Source of the DNA: Pseudomonadota bacterium
GTDB lineage: Bacteria > Pseudomonadota > Alphaproteobacteria > ATCC43930 > CGMCC-115725
NCBI GenBank assembly: GCA_021790295.1
Contig: JAJYIC010000160.1
Span: 1-6,233, forward strand
Direction of reading: 5' to 3'
DNA: 6,233 bases
Positions within the stretch are counted from its first letter, which is position 1, and each line of letters starts with the position of its first letter. The position numbers were made by a program, and so were the translations under genes. Of the stretch, positions 1 to 5,249 are shown piece by piece. The notes beneath the pieces are model-generated. The model saw only the letters and a program-made list of their open reading frames with translations. It was not told where the DNA came from and ran no database searches.

Positions 1-9
1 CAGAGCTAA
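1..9 (+). CDS. rplB: Probable 3' end of rplB (50S ribosomal protein L2), last two codons and stop
   Basis: Only Gln-Ser-stop (TAA at 7-9) is visible. The assignment rests on position: rplB is the gene that normally precedes rpsS in S10-type clusters, and this frame closes 21 nt before the rpsS start, while the other two forward frames read on into rpsS. No L2 motif is present in the window, so this is inference from context. Confidence 0.45.
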   Translation, partial: QS

Positions 10-16
10 GAGGGGA

Positions 17-23
17 AAGGGAG
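17..23 (+). promoter_or_regulatory. Ribosome binding site of rpsS
   Basis: The purine-rich AAGGGAG lies 7 nt before the GTG start at 31. It supports that non-ATG codon as the true start, together with the conserved ARSLWKGPF N-terminus that follows. Confidence 0.65.
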
Positions 24-30
24 AAAAAGC

Positions 31-309
31 GTGGCGCGCTCTTTGTGGAAAGGCCCATTCGTCGACGGCTATCTTTTGAACAAGGCCGAACATGCGCGCG
101 CTTCGGGACGCAACGAAGTGATCCGCACCTGGTCGCGCCGTTCGACCATCTTTCCGCAATTCGTCGGGCTGACCTTCGGCGTCTATAACGGCCACAAATT
201 CATCCCGGTTCTCGTCACCGAAAACATGATCGGTCACAAGTTCGGCGAATTCTCTCCGACGCGGACCTTTTACGGGCACGCCGGAGACAAAAAGGTGAAA
301 AGGACCTGA
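31..309 (+). CDS. rpsS: 30S ribosomal protein S19
   Basis: S19 sits in the head of the 30S subunit, binds 16S rRNA with S13, and is near the A-site tRNA and the 50S bridge. The 92-residue product has the usual family length. The N-terminal ARSLWKGPFVDGYLL block (2-16) and the C-terminal S19 signature (about 53-77, NGHKFIPV...GHKFGEFSPT) are intact, and the tail is basic (DKKVKR). Translation starts at GTG, since the family N-terminus begins right after it; no nearer ATG exists. It follows the presumed rplB end by 21 nt and ends 1 nt before rplV, so it belongs to the same transcript. Nothing is truncated or unusual. Identification is secure from direct family recognition. Confidence 0.97.
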   Translation: MARSLWKGPFVDGYLLNKAEHARASGRNEVIRTWSRRSTIFPQFVGLTFGVYNGHKFIPVLVTENMIGHKFGEFSPTRTFYGHAGDKKVKRT

Positions 310-310
310 G

Positions 311-694
311 ATGGGCAAGGAAAGGGCGCCAAGGCGCCTTTCCGACGGCGAGGCCGGAGCGAGCCTGCGCGGGCTTCATACGAGCGCGCGCAAGCTCAAC
401 CTTCTCGCCCGCGCAATCCGCGGCAAGGACGCGGCCGAGGCTCTGGCGGTGCTCGGCTTTTCCCCCCGCCGCGTCGCCCGCGACGTGCGAAAGACGTTGC
501 AATCGGCGATCGCCAATGCCGAAAACAACCATCAGCTCGATGTCGACCGCCTTTACGTCAAGGAGGCGACGGTCGGCCGAGCCTTTGTCTTGAAGCGCTT
601 TCACACCCGCGGCCGCGGCCGTTCGGCGCGGGTCGAAAAGCATTACGCCCACCTTATGCTGGTCGTTGGCGAAAGGCCGCAGGAAGGATCCTAA
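311..694 (+). CDS. rplV: 50S ribosomal protein L22
   Basis: L22 is a 23S rRNA-binding assembly protein whose long beta-hairpin lines the peptide exit tunnel. The 127-residue product shows the family core: TSARKLNLLARAIRGKDA (24-41), the SAIANAENNH motif (65-74), and the C-terminal signature region around 94-119, which includes the tunnel hairpin RFHTRGRGRSARV and the strand YAHLMLVV. The hairpin tip reads HTRGRGR where many bacteria have a PRA(K/R)GR-like sequence. The ATG lies one base after the rpsS stop, with AAAAGGA at 298-304 as the ribosome binding site inside the end of rpsS. The stop TAA shares its last A with the rpsC ATG. A strong inverted repeat occupies codons 3 to 11. Confident identification. 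Confidence 0.97.
   Translation: MGKERAPRRLSDGEAGASLRGLHTSARKLNLLARAIRGKDAAEALAVLGFSPRRVARDVRKTLQSAIANAENNHQLDVDRLYVKEATVGRAFVLKRFHTRGRGRSARVEKHYAHLMLVVGERPQEGS
319..343 (+). repeat. Inverted repeat (hairpin) just inside rplV
   Basis: The left arm GGAAAGGGCGCC (319-330) and right arm GGCGCCTTTCC (333-343) are reverse complements apart from one extra G in the left arm, with AA between them. In mRNA this can form a stem of about 10-11 pairs beginning 6 nt after the rplV start codon. No T-tract follows, so it is not an intrinsic terminator. Whether it has a function is unknown. Confidence 0.75.
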
Positions 695-1395
695 TGGGTC
701 AAAAGGTCAATCCGGTCGGGCTCCGGCTCGGCATCAACCGCACCTGGGATTCGCGCTGGTTTGCCGACAAGGACTACAGCGCCCTTTTGCACGACGACAT
801 CGCTTTGCGGGGGTTTCTCTCCGAACGCCTGCAAGGGGCGGGGCTTGCGCGCATCGTCATTGAACGCGCCGCGAAAAAGACCCGCATCACCCTTTATTCG
901 GCCCGGCCTGGCGTCGTCATCGGCAAAAAGGGCGCCGATATCGAAAGGCTGCGAAGCGATCTCGGCAAGGTGACGACGAGCGAGGTTTCGCTCAACATCG
1001 TCGAAATCAGGAAGCCCGAGATCGACGCGAGGCTGATCGCCGAAGGCATCGCCCAGCAGCTCGAACGCCGCGTCGCCTTCCGCCGGGCGATGAAACGCGC
1101 CGTGCAATCGGCGATGCGTCTCGGCGCGCAAGGGATCAGGATCAATTGTTCTGGTCGCCTCGGCGGCGCCGAGATCGCGCGCATGGAGTGGTACCGCGAA
1201 GGGCGGGTGCCGCTCCACACGTTGCGCGCCGACATCGATTTCGGTTACGGCACGGCCAAGACGACTTACGGCACCTGCGGGGTCAAAGTCTGGGTATTCA
1301 AAGGCGAAATTCTCGCTCATGACCCGATGGCCCAGGATAAGCGTCTGCAAGAGGCCGGCCCCCATGAGCGCGGCCGCCGCGAAGGGATCGGGTGA
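694..1395 (+). CDS. rpsC: 30S ribosomal protein S3
   Basis: S3 lies on the solvent side of the 30S head at the mRNA entry channel and contributes to mRNA unwinding. The 233-residue product has the conserved MGQKVNPVGLRLG start, a type-2 KH domain with GVVIGKKG at about 73-80, and the basic FRRAMKRA stretch at 129-136; its Arg130, Arg131 and Lys134 correspond to the E. coli residues implicated in helicase activity. The C-terminal domain keeps GAQGIRINCSGRLGGAEIAR and the KVWVFKGEI...DPMAQDKR ending, followed by a variable polar tail. Its ATG overlaps the rplV stop by one base (TAATG), which indicates translational coupling. Length and motifs are normal for the family. Confident identification. 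Confidence 0.97.
   Translation: MGQKVNPVGLRLGINRTWDSRWFADKDYSALLHDDIALRGFLSERLQGAGLARIVIERAAKKTRITLYSARPGVVIGKKGADIERLRSDLGKVTTSEVSLNIVEIRKPEIDARLIAEGIAQQLERRVAFRRAMKRAVQSAMRLGAQGIRINCSGRLGGAEIARMEWYREGRVPLHTLRADIDFGYGTAKTTYGTCGVKVWVFKGEILAHDPMAQDKRLQEAGPHERGRREGIG
1381..1386 (+). promoter_or_regulatory. Shine-Dalgarno-like site upstream of rplP
   Basis: GAAGGG within the end of rpsC lies 5 nt before an in-frame GTG at 1392, but 14 nt before the ATG at 1401 that matches the conserved L16 N-terminus. The nearer purine run, AGGG at 1395-1398, is only 2 nt from that ATG. Signal spacing and protein conservation therefore point to different start codons. Confidence 0.4.
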
Positions 1396-1400
1396 GGGCG

Positions 1401-1826
1401 ATGCTCGCTCCCAAAAAAAGCAAATACAGAAAGGCGCAGAAAGGGCGAATCCGCGGGCTTGCCAAAGGCGGCACGACCCTCAATTTCGGCGCCCATGGCC
1501 TCAAATCGCTTGAAGCGGGGCGCTTGACGGCGCGCCAGATCGAAGCGGCGCGGCGCGCCATCACGCGCCACATCCGCCGCGCCGGAAGGGTGTGGATCCG
1601 CATCTTCCCCGATGTGCCGGTCTCGAAAAAGCCGGCGGAAGTGCGCATGGGCAGCGGCAAAGGGTCTCCCGAATTCTGGATCTGCCGGGTCAAACCGGGC
1701 CGCATCCTCTTCGAACTCGAAGGCGTCTCGCTCGATGTCGCGCGGCAGGCGTTTCTTTTGGGCGCGGCGAAGCTGCCGATCGGCACCCGCATCGTCTCGC
1801 GACCGAGCGAGGAGAGCGCAGAATGA
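1401..1826 (+). CDS. rplP: 50S ribosomal protein L16
   Basis: L16 binds 23S rRNA near the A site and central protuberance and is a late assembly protein that organises the peptidyl-transferase region. From the ATG at 1401 the product is 141 aa and begins MLAPKKSKYRKAQKGR, the family N-terminus. The signature blocks are intact: GRLTARQIEAARRA (40-53), WIRIFPD (65-71) and KPAEVRMGSGKG (77-88). Arg82 corresponds to E. coli Arg81, the residue hydroxylated in some bacteria. An in-frame GTG at 1392, overlapping the rpsC stop, would add three residues (MRA) and has the better-spaced ribosome binding site; I prefer 1401 by homology. The gene lies 5 nt after rpsC and overlaps rpmC by 4 nt. Identity is certain; the start is slightly uncertain. 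Confidence 0.95.
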   Translation: MLAPKKSKYRKAQKGRIRGLAKGGTTLNFGAHGLKSLEAGRLTARQIEAARRAITRHIRRAGRVWIRIFPDVPVSKKPAEVRMGSGKGSPEFWICRVKPGRILFELEGVSLDVARQAFLLGAAKLPIGTRIVSRPSEESAE

Positions 1827-2032
1827 AGGCAAGCGAACTGCGCCTCAAAACCGATGACGAGCTTTCTGCCGAACTCGATCTGTTGGGCAAGGAGAAGTTC
1901 AACCTGCGTTTCCAGCGCGCGAGCGGGCAGCTCGAAAACACCGCGCGCGTGCGCCAGGTGCGCCGCGACATCGCCCGCATCATGACGATCCTCGGCGAAC
2001 GCCGCCGCAAAGCCTCCGGAAAAGGCTCTTAA
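1823..2032 (+). CDS. rpmC: 50S ribosomal protein L29
   Basis: L29 is a small two-helix protein at the exit of the peptide tunnel beside L23, close to where trigger factor and SRP dock. The 69-residue product shows the typical MKASELRLKTDDEL opening, the helix-turn KEKFNLRFQRASGQLENT (23-40) and the second basic helix RVRQVRRDIARIMTILGER (42-60), then a short polar tail. The size fits the family. Its ATG forms an ATGA overlap with the rplP stop and is preceded by GGAG at 1811-1814, 8 nt upstream, so reinitiation by terminating ribosomes is likely. It ends 10 nt before rpsQ. Clear identification despite its short length. Confidence 0.96.
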   Translation: MKASELRLKTDDELSAELDLLGKEKFNLRFQRASGQLENTARVRQVRRDIARIMTILGERRRKASGKGS

Positions 2033-2042
2033 AGAGGGGACA

Positions 2043-2324
2043 GTGTCGAAACGAATCCTTCGCGGCGTCGTCGTCAGCGACCGCTCCGACAAGACGGTCG
2101 TGGTCCGGGTGGAGCGCCGTTTCAAGCATCCGGTCACCAAGAAGTTCGTCACCCGCTCGAAAAAATACGCGGCTCACGACGAGGCAAACCGTTTCCACGT
2201 CGGCGACAGCGTCGCCATCGAGGAAAGCCGGCCGATCTCGAAGAAGAAACGCTGGATCGTGCTCGCCGATGCCGGAGAGGCTCTGCCCTCTGCCGCGGGC
2301 GGCGCTGAAGGAGAGGCGCCATGA
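2043..2324 (+). CDS. rpsQ: 30S ribosomal protein S17
   Basis: S17 is an OB-fold protein that binds the 5' domain of 16S rRNA early in 30S assembly. The 93-residue product starts at GTG, giving SKRILRGVVVSDRSDKTVVV, which matches the family start. GAGGGG at 2034-2039 serves as ribosome binding site, at the short spacing of 3 nt. Also visible are the RRFKHPVTKKFVTRSKKYAAHD block (25-46) and the S17 signature GDSVAIEESRPIS (54-66), followed by KKKRW. Residues from about 78 to 93 (rich in Ala, Gly and Glu) form a C-terminal tail beyond the OB fold, slightly longer than the 84-residue E. coli protein. The stop overlaps the rplN ATG by 4 nt. Confident identification. Confidence 0.96.
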   Translation: MSKRILRGVVVSDRSDKTVVVRVERRFKHPVTKKFVTRSKKYAAHDEANRFHVGDSVAIEESRPISKKKRWIVLADAGEALPSAAGGAEGEAP

Positions 2325-2689
2325 TCCAGATGCAGACGAACCTCGACGTCGCCGACAATTCGGGGGCGCGCAGGGTGCAATGCATCAAGGTTCTCGGCGG
2401 CTCGAAAAGAAGGACCGCGACCATCGGCGACGTCATCATCGTTTCCGTCAAAGAGGCGATCCCGCGCGGGCGCGTCAAAAAGGGCGATGTTCATCGGGCG
2501 GTGATCGTGCGCACCGCGAAAGAGATCCAGCGCGCCGACGGCAGCGCCATCCGCTTCGACCGCAACGCCGCCGTGCTTATCACCGCTCAGGGCGATCCCA
2601 TCGGCACCCGCATTTTCGGGCCGGTGACGCGCGAATTGCGGGCGCGCCGGTTTATGAAGATCGTCTCTCTCGCGCCTGAAGTTCTCTGA
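2321..2689 (+). CDS. rplN: 50S ribosomal protein L14
   Basis: L14 is a five-stranded beta-barrel protein on the subunit interface of the 50S, where it binds 23S rRNA next to L19; it is also the docking site of the silencing factor RsfS in bacteria. The 122-residue product has family length. It begins MIQMQTNLDVADNSGARR and carries the L14 signature at about 60-86 (AVIVRT...DGSAIRFDRNAAVLI), then GTRIFGPVTRELR and the closing FMKIVSLAPEVL. A strong purine-rich site, GAAGGAGAGG (2307-2316), precedes the ATG, which overlaps the rpsQ stop as ATGA. In E. coli rplN is the first gene of a separate spc operon; here it is fused in sequence to the S10-type genes. Confident identification. Confidence 0.97.
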   Translation: MIQMQTNLDVADNSGARRVQCIKVLGGSKRRTATIGDVIIVSVKEAIPRGRVKKGDVHRAVIVRTAKEIQRADGSAIRFDRNAAVLITAQGDPIGTRIFGPVTRELRARRFMKIVSLAPEVL

Positions 2690-2698
2690 GAGGCGGGA

Positions 2699-3034
2699 AT
2701 GGAAAAGGCGAGCGCAGCAAAGCTCAAGATCAGAAAGGGCGACAATGTCGTCGTCATCAGCGGCCGCGACAAAGGCAAGACCGGCGAGGTTTTGCGGGTT
2801 TTCCCTTCCGAGTTGCGGGCCATCGTGCAAGGGGTGGCGATCGCGCGCCGCCATACGCGCCCGCGTATGGGCGAGCCGGGCGGCATCGTCGAGAAAGAGC
2901 TCAAGATCCACATCTCGAACCTCGCCCACCTCGATCCCAAGACAGGAAAGCCGACGCGGGTCGGCTATAAACGCCTCGAAGACGGGCGCAAGGTGCGCAT
3001 TGCCCGCCGTTCGGGCGAAATCATCGAGAGTTGA
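2699..3034 (+). CDS. rplX: 50S ribosomal protein L24
   Basis: L24 is one of the two proteins that initiate 50S assembly; it binds the 5' end of 23S rRNA and lies near the tunnel exit. The 111-residue product contains the KOW motif (IRKGDNVVVISGRDKGKTGEV, about 11-31) and the second half GGIVEKELKIHISNLAHLDP (61-80), followed by TRVGYKRLEDGRKVRIARRSGE. It is a few residues longer than the 104-residue E. coli protein, mainly because of a short N-terminal lead before the KOW motif. The ATG lies 9 nt after rplN with AGGCGGG just upstream, and the stop is 4 nt before rplE. A perfect 9-bp inverted repeat covers codons 51 to 58. Identification is secure. Confidence 0.96.
   Translation: MEKASAAKLKIRKGDNVVVISGRDKGKTGEVLRVFPSELRAIVQGVAIARRHTRPRMGEPGGIVEKELKIHISNLAHLDPKTGKPTRVGYKRLEDGRKVRIARRSGEIIES
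2851..2870 (+). repeat. Perfect inverted repeat inside rplX
   Basis: CCATACGCG (2851-2859) and CGCGTATGG (2862-2870) are exact reverse complements separated by two bases. In RNA the innermost pair would probably open, leaving an 8-bp stem with a four-base loop. It encodes the RRHTRPRMG region of L24, so amino-acid constraint with GC-rich codon choice may explain it. Confidence 0.65.
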
Positions 3035-3038
3035 GAGA

Positions 3039-3584
3039 GTGGCCAAGACACGTTTCGAGGACCATTACAGGACTGTGGTGCATCCGGCGCTGATGGCCGA
3101 ATTCGGCTACAAAAACCCGTTGGCGGCGCCGCGGCTTTTGAAGATCGTCGTCAACATGGGCGTCGGCGAGGCCGTCCAGGACGCCAAAAAGATCGACGCG
3201 GCGCAGGCCGAACTCGGCGCCATCACCGGCCAGCACCCGGTCGTCACCCGCGCCAAACGCTCGATCGCCACCTTCAAACTGCGCAAAGGGATGCCGATCG
3301 GCTGCAAGGTGACCTTGAGGCGGGAACGCATGTACGAGTTTCTCGACCGTCTCATCACCATCGCCTTGCCGCGGGTTCGCGACTTTCGCGGGATCTCGGC
3401 GAGAAGCTTCGACGGCCGCGGCAATTTTGCCCTCGGCCTCAAGGAACAGATCGTCTTCCCGGAGATCGATTACGACCGGGTCGACGCGGTGCGGGGGATG
3501 AACGTCGTCGTCTGCACTTCGGCCAAGACCGACGCCGAAGCGAAAGCGCTTCTCAAAGGTTTCGATATGCCGTTCGTCGGCTGA
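3039..3584 (+). CDS. rplE: 50S ribosomal protein L5
   Basis: L5 binds 5S rRNA in the central protuberance with L18 and contacts S13 in an intersubunit bridge. From the GTG at 3039 the product is 181 aa, near the family norm (179 in E. coli). It shows KIVVNMGVGEAVQDAK (35-50), the L5 signature LGAITGQHPVVTRAKRS (59-75), KGMPIGCKVTLR (83-94), DFRGISARSFDGRGN (115-129) and FPEIDYD (140-146). The open frame extends upstream through rplX, but family homology begins at this GTG (AKTRFEDHY...). The gap after rplX is 4 nt, with only the weak purine run GAGAG nearby, so coupling to rplX translation probably matters. rpsN follows after 21 nt. Identity is certain and the start well supported. Confidence 0.96.
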   Translation: MAKTRFEDHYRTVVHPALMAEFGYKNPLAAPRLLKIVVNMGVGEAVQDAKKIDAAQAELGAITGQHPVVTRAKRSIATFKLRKGMPIGCKVTLRRERMYEFLDRLITIALPRVRDFRGISARSFDGRGNFALGLKEQIVFPEIDYDRVDAVRGMNVVVCTSAKTDAEAKALLKGFDMPFVG

Positions 3585-3594
3585 GAAAGGATGG

Positions 3595-3601
3595 AAAGGA
3601 G
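3595..3601 (+). promoter_or_regulatory. Ribosome binding site that decides the rpsN start
   Basis: AAAGGAG lies 4 nt before the ATG at 3606. An in-frame ATG at 3591 would place this site inside the coding region and add a non-conserved MERSE. The site and the conserved MAKKS N-terminus both select 3606. Confidence 0.7.
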
Positions 3602-3605
3602 CGAA

Positions 3606-3911
3606 ATGGCGAAAAAAAGCGCGATCGAAAAGAATTCGCGTCGCGAAAAGCTGGTCAAGAAATTTGCCGCGAAGAGGGCGCGCCTCAAAACCGCGGCGCG
3701 CGACCGCACCGCGCCTCCCGAAGCGCGTTTTGCCGCCCAGATGAAGCTCGCCGAACTTCCCCGCAACGGCGCGCGAAGCCGCATCCGCAACCGCTGCGCT
3801 TTGACCGGGCGCCCGCGCGGCTACTATCGCAAATTCAGGTTGTCGCGCATCGCCTTGCGCGAACTTGCCTCGGCCGGGCAGATCCCCGGCGTCGGCAAAT
3901 CGAGCTGGTGA
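3606..3911 (+). CDS. rpsN: 30S ribosomal protein S14 (long, zinc-free type)
   Basis: S14 is a late-binding protein of the 30S head that contacts S3, S10 and S19. From the ATG at 3606 the product is 101 aa, the standard length of the long proteobacterial type, starting MAKKSAIEKN. The C-terminal half contains the S14 signature RSRIRNRCALTGRPRGYYRKFRLSR and ends GQIPGVGKSSW, as usual. The protein lacks the two CxxC pairs of the short zinc-binding paralogue, so it is the C-minus form that needs no zinc. A second in-frame ATG at 3591 would add five residues, but the ribosome binding site at 3595-3601 argues against it. It lies 21 nt after rplE and 8 nt before rpsH. Confident identification. Confidence 0.96.
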   Translation: MAKKSAIEKNSRREKLVKKFAAKRARLKTAARDRTAPPEARFAAQMKLAELPRNGARSRIRNRCALTGRPRGYYRKFRLSRIALRELASAGQIPGVGKSSW

Positions 3912-3919
3912 GAAAAGCG

Positions 3920-4318
3920 ATGACCATGAGCGACCCTTTGGGCGACATGCTGACCCGGATCCGCAACGGACAAAGGGCGCGCCAAAGCGTGGTCAACGCC
4001 CCCGCCTCCAAACTGCGCGGAAACGTCCTCGAAGTGTTGCGCCGGGAAGGCTATATCCGCGATTTCAGGCGCGAGGAAGTGCGTCCCGGCATCGCCCTTT
4101 TCAAGATCGAGCTCAAATATGTCGAGGGTGAACCGGCGATCCGCGAGATCGCACGGGTCTCCAAACCCGGCCGCCGCGTCTATTCGCGCATCGCCGATCT
4201 GCCGCGCATCTATAACGGCCTCGGCATCGCCATCCTTTCGACCCCGCGCGGGGTCATGTCGGACAACGAAGCCCGCGCCGCCCGCGTCGGCGGCGAAGTT
4301 CTCTGCCGCGTCTTTTGA
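3920..4318 (+). CDS. rpsH: 30S ribosomal protein S8
   Basis: S8 binds helix 21 of 16S rRNA in the central domain and is needed early in platform assembly; in E. coli it also represses the spc operon by binding its mRNA. The 132-residue product, of typical alphaproteobacterial length, opens MTMSDPLGDMLTRIRNGQ and has the S8 signature within GIAILSTPRGVMSDNEARA (102-120), ending GGEVLCRVF. Three in-frame starts are possible: GTG at 3908 overlapping the rpsN stop, ATG at 3920 and ATG at 3926. I chose 3920 because family members commonly carry two or three residues before the SDPLGDML block. The upstream ribosome binding site (GAGAAAAG) is weak. rplF follows after 9 nt. Identity is certain; the start is accurate to within a few codons. 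Confidence 0.95.
   Translation: MTMSDPLGDMLTRIRNGQRARQSVVNAPASKLRGNVLEVLRREGYIRDFRREEVRPGIALFKIELKYVEGEPAIREIARVSKPGRRVYSRIADLPRIYNGLGIAILSTPRGVMSDNEARAARVGGEVLCRVF
4240..4255. repeat. Perfect 16-bp palindrome inside rpsH
   Basis: GACCCCGCGCGGGGTC is its own reverse complement. It encodes part of the conserved STPRGVM signature of S8, so the symmetry may simply follow from GC-rich synonymous codons. With no central loop it would make a poor RNA hairpin unless the centre opens. Confidence 0.55.
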
Positions 4319-4327
4319 GAGGGTTTG

Positions 4328-4861
4328 ATGTCGCGCATCGGCAAAAAGCCGGTCAGGATCCCCGAGGGCGTCGAGATGACGCTCTCGGGCAACACGCTTT
4401 CGGCAAAAGGCCGCCTCGGCGCGCTTTCCCTTCAACTCGGCGGCGAGGTCGAAGCGACGATCGAAGCGGGCGAGGTCAAGATCGCTCCCAAAGGCGAAAG
4501 CAAAAGGGCGCGGGCGATGTGGGGAACGACGCGGGCTCTGGTCAACAATATGGTTGCGGGAGTCGCCAACGGTTTTAGCGTCGCTCTCGATATCAACGGC
4601 GTCGGCTACCGCGCTGCCGTGCAGGGCAAGACCCTCACCTTGCAGCTCGGCTTCAGCCACGAAATCGCCTTTCCGATACCGTCCGACATCACCATCGCCT
4701 GTGAAAGACCGACGGCGATCACCATTTCCGGCATCGATCGCCAAAGGGTGGGCCAGGTCGCCGCCGAAATCCGCGCCTTCCGCGCGCCTGAGCCTTACAA
4801 AGGCAAAGGCATCAAATATCGCGACGAGATCGTCCGCCGCAAGGAAGGAAAGAAGAAGTAA
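4328..4861 (+). CDS. rplF: 50S ribosomal protein L6
   Basis: L6 binds 23S rRNA near the sarcin-ricin loop, close to the elongation-factor binding site. The product is 177 aa, the standard bacterial length, made of two similar alpha/beta domains. The opening MSRIGKKPVRIPEGVEM, the domain junction VALDINGVGYRA (85-96) and the L6 signature PEPYKGKGI (154-162) followed by KYRDEIVRRKEGKKK are all present. GAGAGGG at 4317-4323, overlapping the rpsH stop, is a good ribosome binding site for the ATG at 4328. A TTG directly before it is in frame but unlikely to be used. The gene ends 4 nt before rplR. No irregularity seen; secure identification. Confidence 0.97.
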   Translation: MSRIGKKPVRIPEGVEMTLSGNTLSAKGRLGALSLQLGGEVEATIEAGEVKIAPKGESKRARAMWGTTRALVNNMVAGVANGFSVALDINGVGYRAAVQGKTLTLQLGFSHEIAFPIPSDITIACERPTAITISGIDRQRVGQVAAEIRAFRAPEPYKGKGIKYRDEIVRRKEGKKK

Positions 4862-4865
4862 AAGA

Positions 4866-5231
4866 ATGCTGGAAAAGGCAAAAGCGCTTTACCTGCGGCG
4901 CCAAAGGCGCGTGCGCTCGAAGCTGAAACGCGTGGCCGGAGAGCGGCTGCGCCTTTCGGTCTTCCGCTCTTCGAAGCATATTTACGCGCAGATCATCGAC
5001 GACGCGAAAGGGCGGACTTTGGCGGCCGCTTCGAGCCTCGATCCGGGCCTCAAGGAAAGCCTCAAAACGGGCGCCGATGTCGCCGCGGCCCGCGCCGTCG
5101 GCCTTCTCCTCGCCGAAAAGGCGAAAGCGAAGGGGATCGCCCGGGTCGTGCTCGATCGCGGCGGCTATCTTTACCACGGCCGGGTGAAAGCTTTGGCCGA
5201 GGGCGCCCGCGAGGGCGGTCTCGATTTCTAG
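4866..5231 (+). CDS. rplR: 50S ribosomal protein L18
   Basis: L18 binds 5S rRNA in the central protuberance together with L5 and helps load the 5S complex onto 23S rRNA. The 121-residue product has a basic N-terminal arm (LRRQRRVRSKLKR, 10-22), the LRLSVFRSSKHIYAQIIDD block (28-46), TLAAASSLD (51-59) and the conserved C-terminal segment VVLDRGGYLYHGRVKALAEGAREGGLDF (94-121). The length fits the family (117 in E. coli). It starts 4 nt after rplF; the purine-rich end of rplF (AAGGAAGGAAAG) may serve as ribosome binding region, so coupling is likely. rpsE follows after 18 nt. Confident identification. Confidence 0.96.
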   Translation: MLEKAKALYLRRQRRVRSKLKRVAGERLRLSVFRSSKHIYAQIIDDAKGRTLAAASSLDPGLKESLKTGADVAAARAVGLLLAEKAKAKGIARVVLDRGGYLYHGRVKALAEGAREGGLDF

Positions 5232-5249
5232 AGGGACCAGAGGAAAAGC

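Noticed and set aside
1298..2152. Antisense open frame opposite rpsC-rplP-rpmC-rpsQ
   Set aside because: Opposite four confident genes, low-complexity translation, no family resemblance.
2745..3038. Upstream extension of the rplE frame through rplX
   Set aside because: The open frame continues, but L5 homology begins at the GTG at 3039 and the upstream residues are an Arg/Ser-rich shadow of L24.
2174..3046. Long antisense open frame (about 290 codons) opposite rpsQ-rplN-rplX
   Set aside because: It lies opposite three certain genes; such frames are common on the complement of GC-rich coding DNA. The translation shows no recognisable domain.
3000..3080. S8 feedback-binding element at the rplX-rplE junction
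   Set aside because: I looked for a helix with the S8-type internal loop and found no convincing complementary arms. A covariance search would be needed to exclude it fully.
3537..3552. Stem-loop GAAGCG-AAAG-CGCTTC near the end of rplE as a possible terminator
   Set aside because: The stem is 6 bp, lies inside the coding region and has no following T-tract; downstream genes are closely packed.
3591..3605. Five-residue N-terminal extension of S14 (ATG at 3591)
   Set aside because: The ribosome binding site AAAGGAG would then be inside the gene, and MERSE is not part of the conserved S14 start.
3824..4744. Long antisense open frame (about 306 codons) opposite rpsN-rpsH-rplF
   Set aside because: Same reasoning: it spans several conserved genes on the other strand, is rich in Arg, Ala and Asp as expected of a GC shadow, and has no recognisable motif.
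4898..4910. Small inverted repeat GCGCC-AAA-GGCGC at the start of rplR
   Set aside because: Only 5 bp and three-base loop; expected by chance in GC-rich arginine codons.
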